Source of the DNA: Neurospora tetrasperma FGSC 2508 | Taxonomy: Eukaryota; Ascomycota; Sordariomycetes; Sordariales; Sordariaceae | Length of the DNA stretch: 64,000 nucleotides | Direction of reading: 5' to 3' | NCBI RefSeq assembly: GCF_000213175.1 | Contig: NW_009799179.1 | Coordinates: 8,750,480 to 8,814,479, forward strand | In this document: positions 1 through 12,801 of the stretch, piece after piece | Position numbering within the stretch: position 1 is the first letter of the stretch | Layout: each line of letters starts with the position of its first letter | Program-made: the position numbers and the translations under genes | The notes under the pieces: generated by a model | Told to the model about the DNA's origin: nothing | The model's database searches: none | Seen by the model: only the letters and a program-made list of their open reading frames with translations

Positions 1-3000
1 AGCTAGGGCTAAGCCTAAATTAATATAATTCTTTTAGAAGTAATCTATTAAATAAATATCGATTAAAATTAAAAGAATACTAGGGAAGGGAGTAGATAGT
101 ATAAATGGAATATATATAGAATATATACCAGTTCCCTTATTACGTATTATATTTCGTATATATCTAAATAGCTAATTAGTTTATAATAATTCCGCTAGCC
201 GGTTAGTTATAATACCGCGTCCAAACTAAGCTAAGCTTAAGTTAATAATAATTCTTATTAAAAGTAATCTATTAAAGGGCATCTATTAAACTATATATAT
301 AACGGGTCTACTAGAGTATTATATAGCGAACAATCGTATATAGTTGAAATACTATATTTAATAAAGAGAATAAAAAAGAAGATTGTACTAAAAGGGTATA
401 GTCAAAAGAAGGTTTTATAATTAAATATACAGGTTAAGTAAATATATAAATCCGACTAATTAGGAGGCTCGTATCCTTATTAATACAACCCATCCCGTCT
501 TAATAGACTTAGTAAAGCTAAGTCTTAATTTAAGGCACTAGCCCTATAGACTTAATAATATAAATAATTAACTAAAGTTAAATAGGCCCAATAGAATATA
601 TTTTACAAGAAGGGAATTAATAATATAAATATAGTATATATAGAGTATATATAGTTCCCCTATTACTCCGTATCTAAATTAAATTAAATCTAAACTAATA
701 ATACTTCTTTTTAAAAGTAATCTATTAAAAGGCATTTATTAAATTATATAAATAATCGACCAAAGTTAAATAGGCATAGTCGAATACATTTTGCAAAAAA
801 GGAACTAATAATATAAATATAATATATATAGAATATATACACATTCCCCCCTTACTTATTATATTTCGTATATATTTAAACGTTCTATAGTTAATTAAAA
901 TATAAGAATTCCGCTAGCCGGTCAACTATAAAGCTATATCCAAATACGCTAGCGAACTATTTAATAATTAAATAGTATTAATAATAAGAACCTAACGGCG
1001 GTCTTATACTAAAATATTACATTCTTATATATATAGTCCGGAGTAAAAGCAATAAATATAATATAGCGAAGCTATTACCTAGAGAGGTTAATATATAGAC
1101 TTAGTTAATTAATTCGAATACGAAAAATAAACACTTAAGTATCCTATATATTGCCCTATATTAACTATATTACTATATATACTACCCGTAGGCAGGAATT
1201 AATATATTAAACCCGTTATCTAATACGGTTATTAACTTTTTACTTCTACGTAGTACCCTACTATTACTAATTATTTATAAATTATTATATTAATAAAAAA
1301 TGAATATAATATAGTCCTTCTTATATATTACTATATAACTCCTATATATTATCTTCCTACCCCCCTCCGCTACTCCCTTCTACTTTAACTTCTTATTTTC
1401 CTATTCTACTTTCCTTTATTATCGCTATATATTTATAAATTATATATAAGACTTATATATCCACTTCTACCTTATTTTCCTAAAACTTCTCTATTCTATC
1501 GTACTATTATAGTATAATAGTTATTACCTATAATATACAATACTATAACCCGTAAAGCCTTTCTAAAAAGGTATTTAATATTGCCTTATTAAATTAATTC
1601 AAATAGAAAAATACACTAACCGTATTCCTAATTTATTAGAGTATAATTAGCACTTTAGTATATACTTTTATATAGGATCGAATATTTATATTTAGAAAAC
1701 AACCTAATTATTATAATCGTTATACTTATATACCCCTAGCTTTAAGACCAATTCCAGCTCTAAATACACAAGAACCTAAACAAAACAAACTTATACAAAT
1801 TTCAACGGGACTATAGGTAATATTTTTTCTTATATATATCAAACTTATTATTAAAATATATACTAATAAGTAATATTTAAATACGAAATTGAAATTATTT
1901 ATAGTATTACGTATAATATATATTGTAAAATATTATTTAATATATATATTTTATACCTATATTATACTATAGCTACAACGAACTACTATTAATTATAATA
2001 TTATTTTATTTATACTGCTATATACAAGAAGCCTACAAATTTATTAATTAGTCTCCGTTTTATACTTTTCTTATATAAATTCTCTTTAACACTAATTATT
2101 TAATAACTTTATATAAAAATATAATAATAATTTTTAAACTAAGTATTTTATTACCTAGTAGAATAATAATAATAAGCTACGAACGGGAATATAAATTTAA
2201 AATACTTAAATACTTTGTAATTAATTAAAAGTAGTATAATATAAAGTATTAGTATAATATTAGGTATTTTATAATTATATATATATATTATATATATAAA
2301 ACCAAAGCTAATATTCTCTAAAGGTTATACTACTAATTATTACAGCTTATATACAAACTTATAATAATTATACGTAGGTTATACTATATTAATATAATAT
2401 ACTTTAATACTAATCTTGTATAGTTCGTCCGATTCTGAATTTATTAGAAAATATAGTAATAAATTCGAGCGCTTCGAGGATAAAGAAATAGACAACGAAG
2501 AAATAGAAAGTAAGAGGTATTTTAATAAAATAATTGTATTAGTATATTTTCTTCGTATTAATTTATATTAGATTCTAATATATATATATTTGAATATTAA
2601 AGAATGCTAATAGTTTCTAGGATTTAAATAAAGATTCTAAATAAGAGAGTATTATAGAGGTAAATGAAGGAGACTTAGTACATTCCTTCCAACCCGATAT
2701 ATAGGGCGTATATAATATTTACTAATAATATATAGGAGTTAGATCTAGAGTCTAATTAAAAGAGTAATATAGAAGTAAACGAAGGAAATTTAGTATATTC
2801 CTTTCAATCTAATATATAAAGCGTATATAATATTTGCTAATAATAGGTATATAGGAGCCAAATTTAAAGCCGAACTAAAATACTCTTTTGGATAATAACG
2901 ATAATAATAGTAGGAACAAAGAAAATAGGAATAAAGATGCACTCTATACGTTTGTAATATAGTTTCTAAACCAACTATGGGTAATAAGTCTTTTATAGTA

Positions 3001-4565
3001 TTATATTACAATAGAATTAATATATTACAATATGAATAATTAATACTTTACTAAAACCGCTTCAATTAACTAACTAAACGGATAAAAATAATACTAGTAT
3101 AAAATGTAAGGATAAGGTAAAAAAGAAGGAAAGTAGTAGAAGGTCCTTAAATCTAAAAAGTAGAAGAATATTTATTAAACTAATTATAATATTAGTAATA
3201 CTTATAATAATAAAACTAAAGTATATATACTGATAGACGGTTATTAAAAGAGATTATACGAAAGATATACGTATAGATAAATAATAATAATATCTAGAAT
3301 TAATCTAAAAAAAGAATATACGTTTAATCGTTAAATTATTAAAATAAATAATAAATATATATATAAATTAAATATACTAACTTTTTCTCTTACTAAGAAA
3401 CTTTATTAAAAATAGAAAAAGAAGGTTAATAGTATAGTCTACTTATAACCCCCCCCCTACCTACCTTCGTTAAACCAGCCTTTATTTTTAAATATATAAA
3501 TAAAACCAACTCCTCTTCGTATAAGTATACGTAAATTATTTACCCAATTTATCTTATATTAATCTTTATAAATTTCTATAGAATATCCTAATCTAATTAG
3601 TGTAAGAGAAGCTCTCTTATAACTAACTTACTAGAAAGAGTTTAAACGCTAAAAGACTAAACGGCAAATAATAATTAATATTAACTCGAAGTATTATAAA
3701 TTATATTAATAGTTTAAATTAATTTACGAATTTAAAATAAATCCTTAGAGTAAACTATATAACTCTTATACTATATACAATAAGAATTTAAAAAGTCGTT
3801 ATATATTAGAATAAAATAAATAGTAAGTTAGAGGATATATAGTATAATTAAACGTATAGTTAAATAAGACTAGTAAATAAATAAGTCCTATTATTTAATA
3901 TTCTATATACTTAATATATATACTAACGTTAATTCTTATAGACGGATAATAGTACTATAAATCCTTATTTATAAAAAATATTAACTTCTTTATACCAAAA
4001 TGCTTTATTATCTAATTCTAGTAGTTAACTTATCTAATTACTAAGTTCAACCGGCGTTAGGAAGCGTTCGAATCAATTTACGAACCTAATTAAATAAGGA
4101 CCTAAGAGACTAAAAAGTACGTAAGAATATTGGAGAAATTAGTAATAACCGGAAATTTAATATATATCCTTCTTAAATTAATATTTATATACTTATCTAT
4201 ATATATCTCTTTAAACTAATATATATCTATATATATATATCTTACTAAACTAGCCTAATATATATATATTTATAAATATATATCTTCTTAAACTAATATA
4301 TATATATTAATATATATACTCTTACCTCTATTTATATATATATATATAAGCGTTTATTTGACAGACCGCGCTAAACCGTTTAAGGAATAGTATATACGTC
4401 TAAACTTTTAAATTTATTTACTATACTAGTACTATATATACGTCTCCTTCCTCTTACTACTACTCTATATTAATTTTAATATTTCTCCTTCCTCTTTTTC
4501 TTTTTCTTTCCCCCCTATCGCTACTATATTACATCGCCGTATTACTTCGCTTACTAATTACCTAC
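1..4565. repeat. AT-rich RIP-degraded repeat block, left flank of the gypsy element
   Basis: This stretch has no open frame of useful length and is dominated by TA, TAA and TAT words, as expected for heavily RIP-mutated DNA. Several diverged copies of one unit are visible in the first kilobase: the motif AGTAATCTATTA recurs near 40, 262 and 717, and GCTAGCCGGT recurs near 194 and 914, each with similar surrounding sequence. A separate tandem pair of about 115 bp starts near 2643. I could not assign the remnants to a transposon class; weak protein-like stretches are interrupted by many TAA and TAG codons. With 12802-16830 it forms the older sequence into which the gypsy element inserted. Confidence 0.7.
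2643..2880. repeat. Tandem duplication, unit about 115 bp
   Basis: Two consecutive similar units are visible. The first begins with AAGAGAGTATTATAGAGG near 2643 and the second with AAGAGTAATATAGAAG near 2759. Both continue through a GAAGG-A-TTAGTA-ATTCCTT block and a GCGTATATAATATTT block. The differences I see are mostly A/G and C/T transitions, consistent with RIP acting after duplication. No coding content was recognised. Confidence 0.6.
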
Positions 4566-4570
4566 CTATA
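4566..4570. repeat. Target-site duplication CTATA (left) of the gypsy element
   Basis: CTATA directly precedes the 5' LTR here and is repeated at 12797-12801 directly after the 3' LTR. A 5-bp duplication is the usual product of Ty3/gypsy integrase. Confidence 0.85.
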
Positions 4571-4812
4571 TGTTATAGGCATTACTACTATGTTCCTATA
4601 TATAGATAGAGGGTACTGTACTATATTAGTACAGTTAGCTATATAGCTGCCTAAGTGCAGTACAGCAGTCACGTGCACACGTGCTATAGTCCGTGTACTA
4701 GATCCACATACAAGCGTGCCCTATATAGTTCTTGTACACGTACAGGATTCTCTTCCTATTCCTTGTACAATAATTAAAGTCTTACTTTAGTACTTATTCG
4801 CGCCCTATAATA
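4571..4812 (+). repeat. 5' LTR of the gypsy element
   Basis: The repeat begins with TGTTATAGGCATTACTACTA and ends with ATAATA, where the 3' copy keeps the expected terminal CA. It is 242 bp, the same length as the copy at 12555-12796. Reading the two side by side, every difference I see is a transition (A/G or C/T), the pattern left by RIP rather than random decay. Confidence 0.9.
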
Positions 4813-5115
4813 CTTTATTGTACCTAACCTTCGTATTAAAACGTAATAAGTAATTTCGGTTGAACTGAGTTTAGTAGAGGTTAACGTAATAATTTGGTTC
4901 TCGCGAAATTCACTCTTTAATGAATTGTATAATCGTTAATAGCGAATCGGAGACTATAGTAATACTAAGGTCGATACTGAAGTCGACCCCTTGAATAGTA
5001 AATAAACACTCAGAATAATAAGGGCGCAATTATTATATTGTATAATATAGTAAATAATATTTCTTTTTATTTTAGTTATTAATAAGCTATTAATCTAGTT
5101 ATTTACTTAAGTAAG

Positions 5116-7200
5116 ATGTTTAGTAATTAAGATTATACCGGCGACGGTCAAGTCGACCTTGCTACGGTTTTTCTTACTTTATTCGAAGGTTATAATATAT
5201 TATTTGTAATTTGCGGTAATAATTCTAATATTGGCCTCCGGGTCTTACTTAACTTTATAATATAGGCTAGGGGTTATAAAGAAATTATAAAACTCTTATA
5301 CTATTTTAATAAAAAGATTAAACTACTTAATGAAAATATTACGGTTGAGTAGGAGAAATTTATAAGTTACGAACGCGACGCTAAGGCCTATATTAAAAAG
5401 ACGAGCTATAAGATAGGAAAGATTACTAGCTGTATTAATAAATTGGAAGGTATTAAAAAGTAGTTCGTAGATTAATTGAAGGTCCTATAAACTTAATATA
5501 ATTAAGTCCTTAAGGATAATGTATTTTTAGAGTAGAAATTAACTATAATTAAGAGGGAGAAGGCAGCCTAGGAGAGTACTATAGTAAGAATTATTATTAA
5601 GAAGGAGAGTGATTATTAGAATATCTTCGATTTATTAGCTACGGCCAACACTACGTTTAATAAATTTAAATAGGAATATAGTAATATATATATTATAATT
5701 AAAATTATATAAGAGGAGTCTACTAAGATATAAAAGGATATTAAGACCGTTAGGGACAACCTCCGTCTAGCCGAGGAGAGTATATTTATCGCCGAAAATA
5801 ATCTAGTAGTAGCCTAAAAATAATTTAAAATAGTTAATAAAAGTAGGTTTTAAACTACAGTCGAAGATATTATAAATAAGGAAATTAGTATAAAGTATAA
5901 TAGCAACCCTAATAGATTAGGTAAGGGAACTAGTTTTAGCCCCGGTAATATAAGTAGTAGTCCTAACGATAGCAGCCCTAGTAAATCGGGTAGGGAAACC
6001 GGCTCTAACCCTAGTAAAGTAAGCAGCGGTTTTAGAGGTAGAAGATTCCCTAATAGTAAATTCCTAAGCGGTAGAAGATTCCCTAGAGGAGGAGGAGGAT
6101 TCCCAAGAAGAGGAGGAGGATTCTCCGGCGGACTAGGAAGTCCCAGCGGCAGTAGAGGCTTCCCAAGCGGACCCGGCGGCCTTAGCAGACCCGGCGGACC
6201 TAGAAGTTATAATTACCCTCTCTCTAACCCCTAGCCTAACTACTACTATAAGGTTCTCTATAAGGACCCCGAATACTTTAGCGGCGAGGAGATAAATATA
6301 ATTAAACGTTATAACGCCTATAGTACTTAGAATTCAACTATTCGTAGCTACTAGTTAATAGATAGATATAAGTTCCCCAACGAGCTATTTAAACTCCTCT
6401 ATACTATAGCCTACCTAAGTAGCGAAACTAAGGTTAGCGTTAGTAAATATTACTAATTTATTCTAAATAACCCCTACTATTTAATTTATTAGAAATAGAA
6501 GATAGGCGAGGAGTTCCTTAATTATTTAAACGAGTATTATAAGTAAGGAGATTTTGTGGTTGTTATAGAGAAAGAGCTGCTAAGCTTCAAGCAAATTGGA
6601 AAATACGCTAATTACGAGAATTTCGAAGCTAAATTCATTTCGTTAGCAGACTAATATAATTATAATATAGTTACTAAAATCCGACTCTTATATTAGAAGG
6701 TATTTAAATTTATAACTAATTTAATCTTTTACTACTATATTTAACTAGAATGTAACAATTAGAAGGGATAGTTAAACCTATTTTACAGTATTACTAAAGT
6801 ATATATTAAAGTATCGCTTATAATAATTATATTTAGGTGATTAATATTAATAATAATAGCGGTAGTAGTAATAGTAGTAGTAGTAATAAATAGAAGGACC
6901 CCGACTTGATAGATATTAACTATATAAAATTTAAGAAAATCTATAAGAATATATTGTAGGAACGTTACAATAAAGGTAATTATATAAATTATAGTAAAAG
7001 AAGGTATTTAGTTGAGGATTGTAAAAATAATACTAATTACAATCCTAGAAGTAAATAGGCTAACCAATTTAGCTTAAGCATTACTATACGCTAGAGGTCT
7101 AATACAGGCGCCCCGGTTACTAACTAGATTATAGTAAATATGATTAACCCGGCACTGGCGGTACCGGCGGCCCCGGTAGCCCCGGCGGCTTTAACCCCCG
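5116..7200 (+). pseudogene. gypsy gag remnant
   Basis: A capsid-like reading frame can be followed from an ATG at 5116 through many TAA and TAG codons. Around 5890-6215 an unusually GC-rich, stop-free segment encodes a glycine/serine/arginine-rich stretch with runs such as RRFPRGGGGFPRRGGGF. Downstream, near 6980-7050, a degraded C-x-x-C-like zinc-knuckle region (Y-L-V-E-D-C followed by K-N-N) resembles the CCHC nucleocapsid finger. Gag would form the virus-like particle that packages the RNA. The gene cannot make an intact protein. Confidence 0.7.
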
Positions 7201-7299
7201 CCGCCCTAACCTAATAGGGAAATAGCGAACCCTAGAGTTAAATCGTATTCTAGGGTATTCCGGAATATAAAAAGGGAAAATAAGGGTAAGTAGATTTAA

Positions 7300-10200
7300 T
7301 ATTCGTACGTTTAATTACTAGAGGATAGAGCCGTTTAAATTAAATAATTTAGAATTCTATAAGTAAAATACAACCCTTCTTTCTACGTATCTTTAGTATC
7401 CCTAGTGTAATAGTAAAGTAGAATATATATTACTAATTAATTTTAATTATTCGGGTAAAGCTTTTATCGACCGTTCGTTTGTGGAGAAAGTTTACTTAGA
7501 ATTTAAAATATTAGAAAAGCTAAAACTATTATACCTAATAGACGGTATATTTAAAGAATAGGTAAATTAGTACATTGAAGCTACTATACGTATTAATAAT
7601 TATAAAGAAGTTATTCGATTTTTTATAGCTAATCTAGCAATAGATTACTTAATTATTTTAGAATAGTTATAATTATAGTTCTATAACCTAAATATAGATT
7701 AGGTAGTTAATAAAATTATTTAGAACATTAGGTATATAGGGACGTATATAAACCAATCTTTAGAGGTAGTAGTACTCCTAGAGGAAATTTAGGAGATAGA
7801 AGAATTCTAGGGGATAGAGGAAATAGAAGAATCTAAGGACAATTACAACCCTAAAAATAAATCCGAAAATAAATTTAAAGAAGACCCTCCTAATTAGGCG
7901 ATTAATATTACGAAAGCCCCTAAAGGAAGCTAAGTTATAATAATAGAACCCCTATCTCTACTAACCTACGTAGGCGAATTTGAAGAACTTATCGGTTTAG
8001 AAAGGAAGTCTATATTAAAGAAAGTTTAGATATAAATTAGGATTATTAGTGGACGGGGGATTTAGACGATACTCCGATTAGAGCGGGTTAAACGTACTAT
8101 ATTCTAACCCTTCGAACCTATAACTAATATAGTAATATTAGACCTTTCCGATTTTAAATTAGTTAATATAAGAATATTTATATTTAATACTAGGCTAAAA
8201 GGAGTTTAAATAAGTTTAATAATATAAGTAGAATTTTAAGAAGTATAGAAGGAGAAAAAAGAAGCTATTTCTATACTAACTCTATCGGAGAATACTTAGA
8301 AGGATATTATATAAAGTAAGGGCGAGCCTTATAAGTACTACTTTAAGGATATTAGAATCTACGAATTTATTAATCTATATAAGAAAAAAACCGTAAGCGA
8401 GAATATAGGCGAATAATCCCTTTAACCTAGCAAAGTAGCCTAAGACTTCGTTAATCGAATTTGTAAATTAAAATTAGGAGAAGAAAAGTAAAAGAATAGA
8501 GAACCTACACTATTAACCAAAATTAGTAGAATTTGTAGTATTATAGAGGAAAATATATAAAAATTTATAGAAAAATTAATAAAATTAAAATATATATTAG
8601 AATAGGTAAAAGTACAATTCTTTAATAAATATAAGGATTTGTTATATATTACGAACCTTATAGACGTTGAAGTAATCCCCGAGCACTGTTCATACGATTA
8701 TAAAATTGAATTAAAGCTGGGGGTAGAATTATTATTCTATTCTAAAGTAAAATTTATATTTCCTTAGGAATTAAAAATTATTAAATAGTAATTGAACGAT
8801 AATTTAGTAAAGGGATTTATCCAGCTATTAATTTTAGACGTTGCGTCCCTAATATTATTAGTAAGAAAGTTAGGCAGCGGTGTGAGGATTTGCGTTAATT
8901 ATAGAGGTATTAATAATATTTCTTTGAAAAATAAGTATTTGCTACTATTAATTAAAGAAATATTAGACGTTATTTATAGAGTAAAATAGTTTATAAAGGT
9001 TAATATAATTATAATTTTCAATTATTTGCGTATAGTAGAAGGATATAAGTAGTTAATAGTATTTATTATACAATTTAGCCTTTACAAATTATTAGTATAC
9101 CTATTTAAGTTATTAAGAGTATTAGTATTATTCTAGAACTTTATTAACAATATATTGTACAATATCCTTAATATTTATATAATAACCTACCTTAACGACG
9201 TACTTATTTTCTTAGAAACCTACGAAGATTACATTATATACGTACGGGAGGTGCTTTAGCAATTGATCGACGTTAGTCTTTAGATTAATATTAATAAATA
9301 TAAGTTCTATATATAGAGAATTAAATATTTAGGTTTAATTATTACCTTAAGTAGTATTAAGATAAACCCCAAGAAGGTAAAGGTAGTTACTAAATAGGAA
9401 ATACCTATAAATAAACATTAATTAAAGCGTTTTCTAAGGTTTATAAATTTTTATAGAAGGTTTATCACTAATTTCTCCTATATAGGTAAACCGTTTTATA
9501 AATTTATAAAGAAAATTCTTAATTAGAAGTAGGATAAAGAATATAATAATGCTTTCGAAGCCTTGAAAATAGCGTTTACATCCGCCCCAGTGCTAAAAAT
9601 CTACAATTGGAAGAAACTAATAGTTATTAAAATAAATACTTTAAATTAGTTATTAGGAGGTATATTATCTCAAATATATAATAGTAAATTGTACTTAATA
9701 ACCTATTTTTTAGTTAAATACTCAGTAGCTGAGTACAATTACAATATTTACAATAAGGAATTGTTAGTAGTTATTAAAATATTAGAAGAATAGCAATTAG
9801 AATTAGAAGGCGTTTCCTAACCTTTCGAAATTATTACGGATTATAAGAATTTAAAGATATTTAGAATTATAAAAAAGCTGACCCTTAAATATATAAAGTA
9901 GTTTAAATTCTTATTAAGATTCAACTTTACAATTAAATATCAGCCGGGACTAATTAATGTTAAATCCGACGCCTTGAGTCGGAAATTAGAATATATACCT
10001 AGGGACGAGATAGACGATAGGTTTAAGGTAAGGTAGAAATTATTTATTAATTTAAATTATTTTGACTAGTTTTTTAAGGATAGGTAGCTTATAAATATTA
10101 ATAGCGAAGGGTTTACAATAAATAGTATATCGGAAGAGGGAGCTCTTTTTGTAGTATATATTTTAGAAGATAGCTTTAAAGAAGAAGACGATAGATTGGG

Positions 10201-11760
10201 TATTTATATAGATAATTTAATAAATTGGACCTATACTAATTCCCCTATAATAGCCGATATCTAAGAAATTATCCGAGCGGGAAACCGTTAGTTAAAGTAT
10301 TTAAAAAAGAAATTAAAAATCCTTTTCGCCGAATATTATATAATTAATAATAGAGTAATATTCCGAAATAGGCTAGTAGTACCTCCTAACAATAAGAAAG
10401 TCTAATTAGAATTAATTTATTATATTTATTTGTTAGTATAAAAGGGCTACCTCGGAAGAGATAAGATAGTAGTATTAATATATTAGTATTTCTAGCTAGG
10501 AATAGTCGTTATAATAAATATTTACTATAAGGCATATATTCTATATAGTAAAATTAAAGCTATTAGAATATTACTAGTAGGATTCCTTAAACCTCTATTA
10601 ATCCTATATACCTTTTAGAAGGATATTTCTATTAACTATATTACCCTATTCCCAAAATTAAGGCAGGTAGGCAAAAGTATTGAATATTAATATATACCAG
10701 TTGTAGTAGATAGGCTAATAAAAATAAAATACTTTATTCTGATAGAGGAGCTATTAATAGAAAAATTAGTATAGAAGTTTATTAATTGGATTTATACCCT
10801 CTACAGCCTTTTAAATACTATTATATTTAATAAAGGCGTTTAATTCGTATTACTTTTCTAAAAATAATTATTATATTAATTGGGTATTAAATTAAAGTTC
10901 TTAACCCCCTACTATAAAGAAATAAATAATTAGACCGAAAGGATTAACGTTAAAATAGAATAATATTTGCAAATATTTATTAATTTGGCTTAAAACGATT
11001 GGGTAGATTAGTTACCCTTAATTAAATTTCAAAGAAATAATTTTAAGTTAGTATTAATAGGAGTTATACTGTTCTTCACCAATTATAGTTTTTACCTACG
11101 AATAAGTATAGAGCCAACTACGCTACTACCCCCAAACGTAATTAAGGCGTAGAAGAAGTAGATCTTTAGCGTAAACTAACTAATTAACCGGTTTAAGAAG
11201 GTTTAGAACTTTATTAAAATATCCTCTTTATAAATATAGGATTGCTATAAAGCGGCGGTAAATAAGAAACGTATAGACACTCCTAAATATAAAATTAGCG
11301 ACGAAGTTATATTTAATATAGCTAACTATATAATAGGCCGACCGTATAATAAACTAGCACCCCGATTCGAAGGACCTTTCCGTATTATAAAGGCTAACTC
11401 GTATATAGTAGAATTAGTTTTACCTTGGAATATAGAAGTTACTTATATTATTAATATATCCCGCGTTAAGCCTTATATTGAAGGACTCCCCGGTTAAAGA
11501 AAATTAATAATAGACGTTAAAGCAAACGAAGATATAATTATTATTAGAATAAACAATTTCAAGGAGGATAGATGCTAGGAGTTTAAAGAATTACTAAGTT
11601 ACCAAAAAATTGATAGCTCTTAGAAGTACTTAGTAAAATAGTCATATTACCTACTAGATTAGTAACCGGCCAAGAACTTTAACGGTTATTAAGAGTTAGT
11701 CTAGTAATTTTATAACGATTACCTAGAATTCGAACCTCTATACCCAAATTTTAGAAAAGG
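7300..11760 (+). pseudogene. gypsy pol remnant (PR-RT-RH-IN-chromodomain)
   Basis: Recognisable blocks lie in order. A retropepsin-like segment is near 7437-7760 (KAFIDRSFVEKVYLEF). The reverse transcriptase has VNYRGINNISLKNKY near 8895-8940 and its catalytic box at about 9187, where YLDDV has become YLNDV, so one catalytic Asp is Asn (a G-to-A change). RNase H spans roughly 9560-9990 and ends in SDALSRK. The integrase core lies near 10440-11060, and the GPFRI module is near 11370. A C-terminal chromodomain is at about 11560-11750 (KYLVK, then PAKNFNGY). Numerous TAG/TAA codons interrupt it. Known role of the family: reverse transcription and integration, with the chromodomain steering insertion to heterochromatin. 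Confidence 0.85.
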
Positions 11761-12540
11761 ATAGAAAATATAGTAAAAGATAAAGACACTCTTAGAGGAC
11801 GAAGCCCCCAGCACCGTCCCCGCCACAGCAGCTCCAGCGGCAAACAACCGGCAAGTGAGAAGAAGTACGAAACTAAATAATAAGTAAAAAAGCGGTAAAA
11901 AGAAAGAAATTCAATTCGACTTATTCCGCGCACCCTAATTGAATGCCTCTTAATATACCCTTTTTCAAAATAACCGTCAATAGCACCGAGAGATAATACA
12001 TCTTACAACGGTCTTACATCTCCTATTCCCCCGAAACGGCCTACAATTATACTAGAAACCTATAGTAAATAAAATTAAAAGATGAGAAGGATCTAAGAGA
12101 CGTTAATAGTATATATTTGAACGTTTATACGAAAAATAGTTACTAGTAGGGAATTGAATATACAAACTTTCGAATTTATACTAATAGCAGCTATAGGCAT
12201 CCTACATAAACCGTTATACTATAGGCGTCCCTATAGTACCCCTAGTAGGGCTAGTAATAATAAGAATCGTTAAGGTTCTTTATATATAATAATTAGAACG
12301 TTCTAATGGATTATTAAGGGTAATAATAGCTCTTACGGTGGAAGGGTTAGATTTAGTAATATTTTGGTTAGTATTCTACTCTTAGGCGGGAATTAAAGCA
12401 CCGGCGGGCGCTAAGCGGCTTTCCGTTTTAATAAAACTTTTTGCCGGCACTTAATTAGGCGCAACTACAGGAAGGCCGGGCGAGTTCTACCTTATTAATA
12501 ATAAATATAATATTAGATTTTTCGAGCGGGAGCATTAGTT
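11761..12540 (+). pseudogene. Extra coding-like tail after the gypsy chromodomain
   Basis: About 780 bp separate the chromodomain from the purine tract. The first part (about 11770-11940) encodes a basic, alanine/proline-rich stretch containing STVPATAAPAANN and then RRSTKLNN. Around 12380-12530 a more GC-rich stop-poor piece reads AGIKAPAGAKRLS and ATTGRPGEFYLINN. It may be a third ORF or a C-terminal extension of pol. I do not recognise a family. RIP stops interrupt it as they do the rest of the element. Confidence 0.35.
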
Positions 12541-12552
12541 TAAGAGGGGGGT
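12541..12552 (+). other. Polypurine tract of the gypsy element
   Basis: The string AAGAGGGGGG lies immediately upstream of the 3' LTR. In LTR retrotransposons this tract primes plus-strand DNA synthesis. The short gap to the LTR (GTAG) fits. Confidence 0.7.
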
Positions 12553-12554
12553 AG

Positions 12555-12796
12555 TATTACAAACATTACTACTATATTCCTATATATAAATAGAGGGTAT
12601 TATACTATATTAATATAGTTAGTTATATAGCTGCCTAAGTATAGTATAGTAGTTACGTACATATATACTGTAGTCCGTATACTAGATCTATATACAAGCG
12701 TGCCCTATATAGTTCTTGTGCGCGTACAGAATTCTCTTCCTATTCCTCGCACAATAATTAAAGTCTTACCTTAGTGCTTGCTCGCGCCCCGTAACA
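12555..12796 (+). repeat. 3' LTR of the gypsy element
   Basis: A 242-bp direct repeat of 4571-4812, ending in CGTAACA. It keeps the terminal CA that has become TA in the 5' copy, while its first dinucleotide TG has become TA. It is followed by the target duplication CTATA at 12797-12801. Confidence 0.9.
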
Positions 12797-12801
12797 CTAT
12801 A

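Larger units (their letters stand above)
4571..12796 (+). mobile_element. Ty3/gypsy chromovirus-type LTR retrotransposon, RIP-inactivated
   Basis: This is a full-length element of 8226 bp with two 242-bp LTRs, a 5-bp target duplication (CTATA) and a purine tract (AAGAGGGGGG) just before the 3' LTR. Remnants lie in the order gag, aspartic protease, reverse transcriptase, RNase H, integrase and chromodomain, all on the plus strand. That order with a C-terminal chromodomain defines chromoviruses of the Ty3/gypsy family. The frame is full of TAG and TAA codons where glutamine and tryptophan are expected (CAG/CAA to TAG/TAA, TGG to TAG), as RIP produces. The element is dead. It sits inside older AT-rich repeats, so it is a nested insertion. 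No primer-binding site could be recognised after the 5' LTR. Confidence 0.92.
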
